The translations under genes were made by a program, and so were the position numbers. Below, piece after piece: positions 40,834-49,760 of a stretch of 64,000 nt of DNA (position 1 is the stretch's first letter; each line of letters opens with the position of its first letter). Source of the stretch: Paludibacteraceae bacterium (lineage in GTDB: Bacteria; Bacteroidota; Bacteroidia; Bacteroidales; Paludibacteraceae); NCBI GenBank assembly GCA_017962085.1, contig JAGCWA010000016.1, forward strand, positions 62,001-126,000. Direction: 5' to 3'. The notes below the pieces were generated by a model. It was not told the DNA's origin, ran no database searches, and was given only the letters and a program-made list of their open reading frames with translations.

Positions 40834-42243
40834 CTACTCGAAGTAGCTGGAGCCATCGAAGCAATGCGTGCAGACCTGCTCCTTCGGCAAGCCGATCGCC
40901 TCGACCAGATCCTCCACCGTGCAGAACCTCAAGGAGGTGAGGTTGAAGGTGGAGCGTATATCCTCGACCATCTTCTTGTATTCAGGGGAATCCGTGGTCT
41001 GATACTTCTTCAGGTTCTTATCGTGCGCGCCTTCGAATTTCTTGATGATACGTCTTGTGATCAAGTCCAGCTCGCTGTTCTTGGAGGCGAAATTAAGGAA
41101 TTCGCACGGATAAATCAACGGAGGGCAAGAAATCCTCATGTGCACCTCCTTCGCTCCGTAGCCATAGAGGGCGGAGACGTTATCGGACAACTGCGTACCA
41201 CGGACGATGGAGTCGTCGCAGAAGATGACACGGCTACCGTTCAGCAACTGCTTGTTCGGTATCAGCTTCATCTTAGCCACCAACTTACGGATCTCCTGCG
41301 TGGCAGGGGTGAAGCTACGAGGCCATGTAGGCGTATATTTGATCAAAGCCCTCTTGTAAGGGATACCGCTACCGTTGGAGTAACCGATGGCGAAACCGAT
41401 ACCCGAATCAGGCACAGCGGCCACGTAGTCCGCGTCGCACTTATCCTTCTTACCCATCAGGCAACCAGCCGCATGGCGGGCGAAGTCGACATTCTTATCC
41501 TCGTACGTGCTCACCGGGTAACCGTAGTATACCCACAAGAAAGAGCACACCTGCATCTTCTTGCCGGGAGCGCGCAACTGCTCGTAATGGTCGGCGAACA
41601 CCTGGACGATCTCTCCAGGACCGACATTGTAGCAAGGCTCATAGCCCAAGTTGTGGAAAGAGCAAGACTCGCAGGAGATCGCATAGCCATCCTCTCCCTT
41701 GGCGATGATGACCGGCAGACGACCCAGTTTGTCACGACCGACGATGATACCGTTCTCCGTCAGCAACATGATGGTGCAAGAGCCCTTTATCTTCTTATAG
41801 ACATTCTCGATACCCTCCTTGAAGGAGTCCGCGTCGGAAATAAGCAAAGCGATCAGCTCCGTTTGGTTGATCTTACCGGAGCTCATCTCCGAGAAAGGCA
41901 TTTTCTTGTCCAGCAACTCCTTGCCTAATTCCTCGATGTTGTTGATGCAAGCGATCGTAGCGATCGCGAAACGGCCCAAGTGAGAGTTGATCAATATCGG
42001 TTGCGCGTCCGTGTCGCTAATGACACCAATACCCGCATTGCCCTTGAATTTAGGCAAATTAGGCTCGAACTTCGTACGGAAGTAAGAGTTCTCGAGATTG
42101 TGTATGCTTCGTGTAAAGCCGATCTCCTCATCAAATATGGCCATACCACCACGTTTCGTCCCCAAATGCGAGTTGTAATCCGTTCCGTAGAAAAGGTCCA
42201 TCAAACAACTACTTTTTTTGACTGTACCAAAAAAACCGCCCAT
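40834..42243 (-). CDS. PurF-like protein lacking the glutaminase nucleophile
   Basis: 469 residues aligned to glutamine PRPP amidotransferase. The PRTase domain is intact, with the PRPP-binding VIFCDDSIVRGTQL and YTPTWPRSF. The N-terminal Ntn-hydrolase domain begins MGGFFGTVKK where PurF has a catalytic Cys at position 2 (MCGIxG), so glutamine hydrolysis by the usual route is not possible. C-terminal Cys residues (QVCTHCFDG) could bind metal. It may be a paralogue with ammonia-dependent or non-purine function. It is followed two bases later by the exonuclease gene upstream in the operon order. Confidence 0.85.
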   Translation of the reverse strand: MGGFFGTVKKSSCLMDLFYGTDYNSHLGTKRGGMAIFDEEIGFTRSIHNLENSYFRTKFEPNLPKFKGNAGIGVISDTDAQPILINSHLGRFAIATIACINNIEELGKELLDKKMPFSEMSSGKINQTELIALLISDADSFKEGIENVYKKIKGSCTIMLLTENGIIVGRDKLGRLPVIIAKGEDGYAISCESCSFHNLGYEPCYNVGPGEIVQVFADHYEQLRAPGKKMQVCSFLWVYYGYPVSTYEDKNVDFARHAAGCLMGKKDKCDADYVAAVPDSGIGFAIGYSNGSGIPYKRALIKYTPTWPRSFTPATQEIRKLVAKMKLIPNKQLLNGSRVIFCDDSIVRGTQLSDNVSALYGYGAKEVHMRISCPPLIYPCEFLNFASKNSELDLITRRIIKKFEGAHDKNLKKYQTTDSPEYKKMVEDIRSTFNLTSLRFCTVEDLVEAIGLPKEQVCTHCFDGSSYFE

Positions 42244-42245
42244 GT

Positions 42246-42857
42246 CTATTTATTGTTTAGATTTGAAATATCACTTTTTCTTTTTTCCAGCTCCTCGTAG
42301 ATGCGAAGTGCCGCCCAAGCGTCCAAAGCCGCATAGTGTTTTTGTTTGTCCGTAAGGAAATCAGCCTCCCAATTGGTGAGCCGCTGCGCCTTGGAGATGC
42401 GCATGTTGAATATGATCGCGTATATCTTCGAGAGGCTGTTGTCCTCTATTCCGAAGTCCTTCACGTACGTCTGCAAGTCGATGAATCCTGCAGGTTCGAA
42501 CTCCATCTGCTTGTGGATGGCATGGAAGTCATCCTTCAGGGAGAGACCTATCTTCAGTATCTTCTCCTCCTCGAAAATAGGTTTCAGGAGAGGTAGGCAA
42601 TTGTTTTCCTTCAAGCGGAAGAGGAAGCATGTCTTCTCCGTGGACAATTGCACCAGGCACACCGCATTGCTTTTCCCCTTGGCGAATGAGGGCCTCGTCT
42701 CCGTGTCAAAACCCAAAATCTTCTCTTTCATGAGAGCGGCGACCGCCTTTTTTGCTTCCCTTTCACCCTGAATTACGATTATAGTCCCCTCGAACTGTGC
42801 AGGTTGCAACTGCGCCAGCTCCGTCTTCTCAATCGTTGGTCTAAACATCTCAGTCAT
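42246..42857 (-). CDS. DEDD-type 3'-5' exonuclease domain protein
   Basis: 203 residues; ATG at 42857 overlaps the DUF5063 stop by eight bases, and ATG at 42848 is an alternative. RNase D / DNA polymerase I proofreading fold: GFDTETRPSF (first DE), GLSLKDDFHAIHK (second D) and HYAALDAWAALRIYEEL (final YxxxD). No HRDC or other domain is attached. Substrate (RNA or DNA) unknown. It lies between DUF5063 and the PurF-like gene, two bases from the latter. Confidence 0.88.
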   Translation of the reverse strand: MTEMFRPTIEKTELAQLQPAQFEGTIIVIQGEREAKKAVAALMKEKILGFDTETRPSFAKGKSNAVCLVQLSTEKTCFLFRLKENNCLPLLKPIFEEEKILKIGLSLKDDFHAIHKQMEFEPAGFIDLQTYVKDFGIEDNSLSKIYAIIFNMRISKAQRLTNWEADFLTDKQKHYAALDAWAALRIYEELEKRKSDISNLNNK

Positions 42858-43440
42858 TGAAAAAATCTACTTCGTTCTGTTCATCATCAAGTTCTTCCCC
42901 TTCGGAGAGCTCCTCGTCTCCGTACAAGACGTTGTGGATGGCCCGCAACGCATTCAGCGCGGATTGTCCCCAATAGTTCCTGAATTCGTCCGCACAGGTG
43001 ATCAGCGAATCGTTCATGATGGCTAGGTCAGCGGACTGGAAATTGCCTATCATGTCACGCAACTGTTGGTACACATCGGCCAAATTCTCCGAAATGCTTG
43101 CCACAATCGGTGTATCGCTGTACTTCATATCCTCTTGGAAAACTTCTAGATATTCGTCGTGCTCGCCCACGATGGATTGGATTTGCTCACGTACCGCATC
43201 ATACTGACGCTCAGAAACGTACGTCGTCAAATCAGAGATAGAGCAGGTGTCCATCTCGGGCACCAAAGACATCTTCAGATAAAGCAGGGGTAATAGTTTG
43301 GACATTTTGTCCAAGAACACCCGTTCGCCCATGCCGCCACATCGCTCGATGAAGGAGCAGTACTCTGCGGCTACGGTAACGAACTCAATCGTGTTCTTAT
43401 CGTAGACTGGATGTTGTGGATATTCTTCGCTAACGCTCAT
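42850..43440 (-). CDS. DUF5063-family protein
   Basis: 196 residues, soluble, mostly helical, ending in a very acidic tail (YGDEELSEGEELDDEQ). Helical repeats such as NTIEFVTVAAEYCSFIER and RDMIGNFQSADLAIMNDSL fit DUF5063, whose function is unknown. It is the first gene of the operon with the exonuclease and PurF-like protein. A minus-strand TAACTTTG at 43458-43465 is a plausible -7 element. Confidence 0.75.
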   Translation of the reverse strand: MSVSEEYPQHPVYDKNTIEFVTVAAEYCSFIERCGGMGERVFLDKMSKLLPLLYLKMSLVPEMDTCSISDLTTYVSERQYDAVREQIQSIVGEHDEYLEVFQEDMKYSDTPIVASISENLADVYQQLRDMIGNFQSADLAIMNDSLITCADEFRNYWGQSALNALRAIHNVLYGDEELSEGEELDDEQNEVDFFND

Positions 43441-43655
43441 CTCTCACAATTTTGTCGCAAAGTTATAATTTTTTAGATTTCGAGGGAGGATTTATCCCCG
43501 CTTTTTCTCCACAATCGGACCGAATATTTTCCACAAATGTTCATATCCGCGAAACCGAGGTCCTTTCCCACACGCCATTCCACTGGCGTTCCGCATCATT
43601 TAAAGCATAAAGATTTATTCGGTTTAATTATTATCTGTAAAAAAGGAAGCGGTTT

Positions 43656-43687
43656 TTTGTTTTTTTTACTCATATCGTCTATCTTTG
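43656..43687 (+). promoter_or_regulatory. Promoter of the BspA-type gene
   Basis: TTTG (43656-43659), 20 bases, TATCTTTG (43680-43687): full consensus match, 27 bases before the start codon. Confidence 0.75.
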
Positions 43688-43714
43688 AACAATTATCTAT
43701 AAAAAAAATACATC

Positions 43715-46700
43715 ATGAAACATGCAAACGCAAGAAAAAGATGCCAAGCCCTCCTTTTGCTAGGGTGTCTTATTTTCCCTTTCTCCCATGTAATGTCACA
43801 GGATGATGATCCTGTTCGATTCAAAAAGGGCGATTTCGAATATGAAATCACTGATTCCGTGGAATATACAGTGGCCATAGGCGCAAAATCCCAAACTGAA
43901 TTATATGGCGACATAATCCTTCCCAATGAGGTGGAATATGAAGGAAAGAAATATACGGTTACCTCAATAAATGGAATTGGATTTGGCAAGTGTAAGAATA
44001 TAACATCCATTCATATACCCCAAACAGTCACTTCGATTAAGTATGCAGCTTTTAGAGAGTGTTATGCGCTGACTTCCATCAACATCCCTGAAGGAGACAC
44101 TTTAATTGAGTGGAACGCATTTGAGAATTGTGAAAGCCTTAAATCCATTACGTTACCAGCGTCTCTCACCTCCATATATTCTGACGTGTTTAGAGGATGT
44201 ATAAGTTTGGAAGAGGTGAATTTTCCCAACGCTCTTGAGGAAATTGAAAGAAAGGCGTTTGAAGGGTGCGCCAATCTCTCTCACATCGACTTGCCCAACT
44301 CGCTCACATACATCCAAGAAGATGCATTTGCCGGATGCGAAAAATTGAATTATTTACGGATTCCTAATTCTGTCACTTGGTTTGGCACTGGTGATCCATT
44401 TGGGAAATCGGATATTTATTTAACTGGAAATGTAGGAACACTCATTTACAATGGATCTGTAGAGGGCGGTCCATGGGGTGCGAAGAGAATCATTAGAGGC
44501 GATGTCGTGGATGGGGATTTTGTCTATAGCGATGAAACAAAAAAGAGATTGATAGGCTACATTGGAACGAGTACGGAAATGGTCATCCCAGATCATGTGG
44601 AAGCCATTAAGGATAGCTCATTCATGGGATATGACGAGTTGACTTCCGTTGTCATACCCTCTTCTATCACCGCTATCGGATCGTGCACGTTCAAGGATTG
44701 CAAACGATTGGCTTCCATTTCCATCCCTAACACGGTTACTACTATCGGGGAGAATGCTTTTAGCGGTTGTGACAGCCTAACATCCATTGCGTTGCCATCT
44801 TCGATTGCAAGCATGGGCAAAAATGCCTTTAGTGGCTGTACAGGGCTGACTTCCGTTCAGATTCCTGAATCCGTGAAGGTTCTGGAAGACAGCTTGTTCT
44901 ATAACTGCACGGGTTTAACATCTGTGATTGTTCCGAATAGTGTCAACTCGTTGGGAAGAGGTGTCTTTTTGAATGACAAAGGATTGAATACCATTTATAT
45001 CCCTAGTTCTGTTGATACGATTGGCGACGATGCCTTCAGCGGGGTGAATGTGCTCATATACGAAGGCGATGGAGCGGAAGACCTGCGTACATGGGGAGCC
45101 GTGAAGCGCTACCATGCGGAAGTTGTAGAGGGTGATTTCATCTTTGAGGACGAGACGAAGACGAAGTTGGTATTGTACATTGGAACGGAAAGTGATGTCA
45201 CGATCCCTGAGACGGTTATCACAATCGGGAAGAGAGCATTTAACAATAACTTATCCATCCAATCCGTCACTATGTCTGATAGTGTGAAAAAAATAGAGGC
45301 TGCGGCATTCGCCGGTTGTGAGATGTTGGAGAAGGTTAGGTTGTCTGACTCGCTAACAACAATTGGAGATGGCGCTTTTCAGAAATGTACGAATATAACA
45401 GAACTGGAAATACCTCAATCAATTGATACGATTGGGTTGTACGCATTTTACAATTCCGGATCTAAGAAAAAAGTGTGGGTAGTTCCTGATTCAGTAACAG
45501 AGATAAAAAGTGACGCATTCAAAGGAGTGGACGTGGTCATATATAATGGAGAGCTAGACCATTGTCCGTGGGGTGCCAACTTTAAAGGGGAAAGCCAAAT
45601 TGGCGACTTCATCTATGCCGATGAGGGGAATAAGGAGATAGCACGCTATGTTGGAGAAGATGCGAATGTCATCATACCTGATTCAGTCACGAGGATTAAC
45701 ATGTTGGCGTTTATGAATTGTAAAGAAATGGTATCCATAGTCATTCCTGATTCTGTCACATACATCGCGATGGGTTCATTCTATAATTGCACCAATCTGA
45801 AGAGTGTGGTAATCCCTAATTCAGTCACATCGCTTGGAGATGAAAGGGGAGGTGTCGCATATGGAAACCTTGAAGGTAAAATGGCATATGGGGATAGAGG
45901 TGTATTTGACAACTGCACCAGTCTAACGTCTGTCACCATACCTAACTCGATAACAAAGATTCCTCAAAATGCATTTCATGGATGCAAGAAACTCACTTCA
46001 ATTGATATACCATCGTCTGTCACGGAGATTGATGGATATGCATTTTGCGCCACAGGGTTAACATCGTTCGAGATGCCTAACTCTGTCACTTCCATTGGTG
46101 TACACGTTTTGTCTAATAATGACAGCCTCACATCCGTCACCCTCTCTGAATCTCTTACGACGATCAGTAGTTGCACATTCCGAGATTGCGGGAAGCTAAC
46201 ATCCGTCACCATTCCTACTGGAGTAAAGGACATTGAAGAGGAGGCTTTCGCATATTGTCCTAGCCTATCATCCATCACTCTTCCTAATTCGATTGAACAG
46301 ATCAAGCCATACGCTTTCCTTGAGTGTACTGGTTTAAAATCAATCGTTATTCCTAATTCAGTCACATCAATTGGTGACTTCGCATTTGAAGGCTGTGAGA
46401 GTCTAACTTCTGTCACAATTCCTAGTTCTGTCACTTCAATGGGATGTGGGGTGTTCTACCGCTGTGAGAATTTGATGATGAATACAACCTATGGGAGGCC
46501 TAGGAATATGAGAAGTGCGCCGGCACAGTCTGGCGCTATTTATTGTCAGGCAGAAGAGAAACCGTCCGGATGGGATGACGGATGGGCTTCTTCTCAGTCT
46601 ATGATTGTGTGGGGAGCCCCGATGGTTACGATTGAGGCTGAGCCAGACAATGAAGAGTATGGAAGCGTCATCTATGCCGGCACTTATTTGGAGGATGGCG

Positions 46701-47056
46701 AGGCTCTTCTTATAGCGCACTCGAAAGCGGGTTATAAATTCATCAAATGGGAGGATGGATGCACAGACAGTGTGCGCGCTGTAATTGCATCTGAGGCAAA
46801 GAAATACAAGGCATTATTCTCTCATCTTGCCTCTGATATACCAACCGTCAAGTCTGACTTTGATGACAGATTGATTTATGGCATGGAAGGGGCTATTGTT
46901 GTGGAAAACGCCACAGAGGATGTATATGTGTTCAATGTCGCGGGACAGCTCATTATTCGTCAGCCAGCCACTATGACACGCACAGAAATAGTTGTTCCCC
47001 AAGGTGTTTACGTCATAAAAACAGGAGCACGTTCGAAGTCGGTTATTGTAGACTAA
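43715..47056 (+). CDS. BspA-type leucine-rich repeat surface protein with T9SS tail
   Basis: 1113 residues. Signal peptide (residues 1-29), then about 35 leucine-rich repeats of the 23-residue BspA kind (LTSVTIPNSVTSIGDFAFEG pattern). Three inserted modules (GDFVYSDETKKRLIGYIGT, GDFIFEDETKTKLVLYIGT, GDFIYADEGNKEIARYVGE) interrupt the repeats. After residue about 970 comes an InlB-like beta module (KAGYKFIKWEDGCTDSVRAV) and a C-terminal type A T9SS signal (VYVFNVAGQLIIRQP ... GVYVIKTG). Likely anchored at the cell surface as an adhesin. Third codon positions are visibly richer in A/T than in neighbouring genes. Confidence 0.9.
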   Translation: MKHANARKRCQALLLLGCLIFPFSHVMSQDDDPVRFKKGDFEYEITDSVEYTVAIGAKSQTELYGDIILPNEVEYEGKKYTVTSINGIGFGKCKNITSIHIPQTVTSIKYAAFRECYALTSINIPEGDTLIEWNAFENCESLKSITLPASLTSIYSDVFRGCISLEEVNFPNALEEIERKAFEGCANLSHIDLPNSLTYIQEDAFAGCEKLNYLRIPNSVTWFGTGDPFGKSDIYLTGNVGTLIYNGSVEGGPWGAKRIIRGDVVDGDFVYSDETKKRLIGYIGTSTEMVIPDHVEAIKDSSFMGYDELTSVVIPSSITAIGSCTFKDCKRLASISIPNTVTTIGENAFSGCDSLTSIALPSSIASMGKNAFSGCTGLTSVQIPESVKVLEDSLFYNCTGLTSVIVPNSVNSLGRGVFLNDKGLNTIYIPSSVDTIGDDAFSGVNVLIYEGDGAEDLRTWGAVKRYHAEVVEGDFIFEDETKTKLVLYIGTESDVTIPETVITIGKRAFNNNLSIQSVTMSDSVKKIEAAAFAGCEMLEKVRLSDSLTTIGDGAFQKCTNITELEIPQSIDTIGLYAFYNSGSKKKVWVVPDSVTEIKSDAFKGVDVVIYNGELDHCPWGANFKGESQIGDFIYADEGNKEIARYVGEDANVIIPDSVTRINMLAFMNCKEMVSIVIPDSVTYIAMGSFYNCTNLKSVVIPNSVTSLGDERGGVAYGNLEGKMAYGDRGVFDNCTSLTSVTIPNSITKIPQNAFHGCKKLTSIDIPSSVTEIDGYAFCATGLTSFEMPNSVTSIGVHVLSNNDSLTSVTLSESLTTISSCTFRDCGKLTSVTIPTGVKDIEEEAFAYCPSLSSITLPNSIEQIKPYAFLECTGLKSIVIPNSVTSIGDFAFEGCESLTSVTIPSSVTSMGCGVFYRCENLMMNTTYGRPRNMRSAPAQSGAIYCQAEEKPSGWDDGWASSQSMIVWGAPMVTIEAEPDNEEYGSVIYAGTYLEDGEALLIAHSKAGYKFIKWEDGCTDSVRAVIASEAKKYKALFSHLASDIPTVKSDFDDRLIYGMEGAIVVENATEDVYVFNVAGQLIIRQPATMTRTEIVVPQGVYVIKTGARSKSVIVD

Positions 47057-47132
47057 TCGGTAGGCGCTTTTACAACATCCCTTTTTAGGGACAGAAGAAA
47101 TGTTGCCCTTAAATGAATAGGGGCAATTGAGT

Positions 47133-47174
47133 CAGTCGATGGATACCAGGACTAGTCCCCGCATCCATCGACTG
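47133..47174 (+). terminator. Inverted repeat after the BspA-type gene
   Basis: A perfect 12-bp inverted repeat (47133-47144 with 47163-47174) with an 18-base loop, about 80 bases after the stop. No T-tract follows, so its role as terminator is uncertain. Confidence 0.45.
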
Positions 47175-47209
47175 AATTGGTAAATAGCAGGAAGCAATAC
47201 CTGAAAAAC

Positions 47210-47231
47210 AAAAAAGGAGACCGAAGTCTCC
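47210..47231 (-). terminator. Terminator of the DUF6048-DUF6452 operon
   Basis: On the minus strand GGAGAC-TTCG-GTCTCC (47216-47231), a UUCG tetraloop hairpin, followed by TTTTTT. It lies about 70 bases after the DUF6048 stop. Confidence 0.9.
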
Positions 47232-47303
47232 AATAGATCTAATATAAGCGACACACTCCCTAGAAGGTGCCATTTGAATAGTTTTTCCTGGCTCTACGTT
47301 GAT

Positions 47304-48086
47304 TCAATACAATTCCTCGTCCGCCACAGACCCTCTATAGAAAGAGAAGTAATAGCTGAGCGTATACCGGAAGCCCCAACTGCCGTTCTTCTCGCTACCA
47401 AACCCGGGAGCATAGGAATGGTGGATACGATAGGCGGTCTCATCCTTGGTCTCCGTATGGAGCAACAATTTGAGCATCACCTCCACGCCAAGGCAGAAAT
47501 GGCCTACGACCGGCGCCTTCATGCCAAGGAAAACCTCGCCCCAACGAGCCTTGTTCTTCCCCTGATAGGAAAGCGTGCTCTCCGCTTGGCCTTCCCCACC
47601 CCAATAACCGTTGTCTATCGGATAACCACTGATCTCCGAATTGAAATTAGGGGAACAGGCATAGTTCAAACCCATATATGAGATAGGGTTCAATTTCTTG
47701 TAATAGTTCTTTCTCCACACGTTAGCGGAAAGCCCCACCTTGAAATAGAGTCCGTCCACCTTGTAGCACGGATTCTCCGCCGGTATAGGGTAATTGTACG
47801 TGTCGCTGGCGTCATAGGATTGGTAGCCAAGGACAAAAGATGGATAGATCCGATGGAAGAGGTCCACCTCCAGACTGGCGTCGAAACCGTTCCGCGTCTT
47901 GTCGAAGAGATGGAGGATCGGGTCCATGACATCAACATCCACGTAGCAACCATACAAGACCGCCTGTGGCTTCTCGGATGCCTTCTTGGACTTGCCGGAA
48001 GTCCCCTCCGAATAGGCGGAGAGGGCGGAAAGCAAGAGTGCGCAAACACTAATAATTCTCCAAATATATCTTGACGTTCTTCGCAT
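47304..48086 (-). CDS. DUF6048-family protein, predicted outer-membrane beta-barrel
   Basis: 260 residues. Signal peptide (about residues 1-26), then alternating-residue strands with many aromatic residues (YPSFVLGYQSYDASDTYNY, VDGLYFKVGLSANVW, SWGFRYTLSYYFSFY), as in small outer-membrane barrels. Matches the DUF6048 layout; function unknown. Its start lies inside the 3' end of the DUF6452 gene (38-base overlap), and there is no nearby later start codon. Confidence 0.78.
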   Translation of the reverse strand: MRRTSRYIWRIISVCALLLSALSAYSEGTSGKSKKASEKPQAVLYGCYVDVDVMDPILHLFDKTRNGFDASLEVDLFHRIYPSFVLGYQSYDASDTYNYPIPAENPCYKVDGLYFKVGLSANVWRKNYYKKLNPISYMGLNYACSPNFNSEISGYPIDNGYWGGEGQAESTLSYQGKNKARWGEVFLGMKAPVVGHFCLGVEVMLKLLLHTETKDETAYRIHHSYAPGFGSEKNGSWGFRYTLSYYFSFYRGSVADEELY

Positions 48087-48717
48087 CGCTCAAATTAGTT
48101 ACTGTGGAATCCACAACGGACACCGTACCGATACCATTATGGAGGAATTTTACGTTCTTCAAAACATGGGAGACGAAACACCCGCACTCAGCGGATACGA
48201 ACTCCACCGTATTCGTGTAGTCAAAGACCAGCGTGTCAACCTCGGGACGAGCCACCATGAAGGTCGTTTCATCCACCGCCCCACGCATCAGTCGGACCTC
48301 ATCGGAGCCCTCGAACGCGATGACACCCGTCTCCTCGTCAAGCGTATAAGAAGGGAACTCCATCTCCACGCCATCCCCTGTCAAACGGACGGACGAACCC
48401 ACGGACATGTAGTCGTTCGCGGAATGGGCTGTCACCACCGCACATGCGAACATGCAATGTTCATCACGGTTGTCCAGCCTAAGCTGAACCGACGAATGTT
48501 TGCTGCAGTTCATCACGGAATCGCTCCCCACCCCCTTCAAGACCAGCAAAGACGGCTCGACAGCGACGGAGGTGTCCATCTCGGAATAGAACGAAAGCGT
48601 CGTCGGCGCATACATCAACTCGTCGCAATGGTCATTCCTGCAGGACGACAAAGCAAGCGAAGCGACGCACACCACACTCCACACGACATACGATATTCCC
48701 AACCCAATCTTCTTCAT
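48049..48717 (-). CDS. DUF6452-family lipoprotein
   Basis: 222 residues. A lipobox-like ASLALSSC gives a predicted lipoprotein; the rest is a beta-rich domain with several Cys (NDHCDEL, EHCMFACAV, ECGCFVS). It matches DUF6452, which is normally encoded next to DUF6048, as here. The pair may form an envelope complex. Four bases separate its start region from the nitroreductase gene. Confidence 0.78.
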   Translation of the reverse strand: MKKIGLGISYVVWSVVCVASLALSSCRNDHCDELMYAPTTLSFYSEMDTSVAVEPSLLVLKGVGSDSVMNCSKHSSVQLRLDNRDEHCMFACAVVTAHSANDYMSVGSSVRLTGDGVEMEFPSYTLDEETGVIAFEGSDEVRLMRGAVDETTFMVARPEVDTLVFDYTNTVEFVSAECGCFVSHVLKNVKFLHNGIGTVSVVDSTVTNLSDAKNVKIYLENY

Positions 48718-49229
48718 ATATAGGAAACTATTTCCGACAAATCTTTTCTGTTTTTCGACGGCACACTATCCGTCGCAGGGAAACCAATAGGGATGATGAC
48801 ACAAGGTTCCCACGCATCAGACAAGCCTAACATCGCCTTGCACGCCACCGCGTCGAAATTGCAGACCCAACACGTACCCAACCCCAAAGAGGCGGCGGAT
48901 AAAGTGATATGCTCCGTAGCGATCGCCACATCGATGTCGCAATGGTCCTTCCCGTCGGCGGGACGCTTCCAAGAGGCCGAATGGTCGCCACACACGACGA
49001 TGTAGGCGGGTGCGGTCGTGAACCACTCCCTGTCGTAGCATGCCCGCAAGCGTTTCTTCGCCTCCTCACTCCGCACAACCACAAACTTCCACGGCTGTTT
49101 GTTGACAGCGGAAGGAGCCAAACGGGCAGCCTCGAGAACCTTATTCAGCAACTCATCCGGCACAGGACGGGCCTGGTAGCCACGCACCGAATAACGTGAT
49201 TCAGACAATGCAAGGAAATCCATAGCCAT
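48714..49229 (-). CDS. Nitroreductase-family flavoprotein
   Basis: 171 residues. FMN-binding nitroreductase fold: SRYSVRGYQARPVPDELL at the start, ARLAPSAVNKQPWKFVVV, and LSAASLGLGTCWVCNF. Such NAD(P)H-dependent enzymes reduce nitroaromatics or quinones; the natural substrate is unknown. Overlaps the DUF6452 start by four bases and the preceding gene by one. Confidence 0.9.
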   Translation of the reverse strand: MAMDFLALSESRYSVRGYQARPVPDELLNKVLEAARLAPSAVNKQPWKFVVVRSEEAKKRLRACYDREWFTTAPAYIVVCGDHSASWKRPADGKDHCDIDVAIATEHITLSAASLGLGTCWVCNFDAVACKAMLGLSDAWEPCVIIPIGFPATDSVPSKNRKDLSEIVSYI

Positions 49230-49753
49230 TACTTAAAGGATTTAACTTCACTCTTCAACGCGTTCAACGCCAAGTCGATAGGGGTCTCGTTCACCGCATT
49301 GTAGCGTTCTATGACCATCTTGGACAACTCCAGGGCCGGCATATCGTCCGGCATGTCCGAAGCGATCGAATTAATCAGTTGAATCAGGCTATCCTTCGCA
49401 TTACGCGTCAACAACCACACGTCATTGCCCACGTAGATCTGTTGCGTCACATTGTGCTCGAACTCCTCACGAATCGTGTTGAGCAGAACGATATGCAACT
49501 CATGCACCGTCATGTTAGGCAACTGGGTCCGTATCAGCAAAGACTCTGGCTTCATGCGTTCCAAGAACAAAGCGAGACGCTCGTAAGCAGTCAGTTTCAC
49601 AGGGGTCAACGCCTTCGCCGACTCCTTCTTCATTTCGTAGAAACGGGTACGCTCCGCATTACGGAGCAGGTCACGCAGCACATAATAGGCGGCCAACAAC
49701 ACCAGGATACCCGGTATCGAAATTTTAGCTATTTCCAACAAGAAATTCATCAT
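49229..49753 (-). CDS. Membrane-anchored conserved protein of unknown function
   Basis: 174 residues. An N-terminal helix (ISIPGILVLLAAYYVLRDLL) followed by a helical cytoplasmic part (MKKESAKALTPVKLTAYERLALFLERM ... HELHIVLLNTIREEFEHNVTQQIYV). I recognise it as a conserved Bacteroidota type but give no family name. It lies in the middle of a six-gene operon, seven bases after the glycosyltransferase. Confidence 0.7.
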   Translation of the reverse strand: MMNFLLEIAKISIPGILVLLAAYYVLRDLLRNAERTRFYEMKKESAKALTPVKLTAYERLALFLERMKPESLLIRTQLPNMTVHELHIVLLNTIREEFEHNVTQQIYVGNDVWLLTRNAKDSLIQLINSIASDMPDDMPALELSKMVIERYNAVNETPIDLALNALKSEVKSFK

Positions 49754-49760
49754 ATCGATA

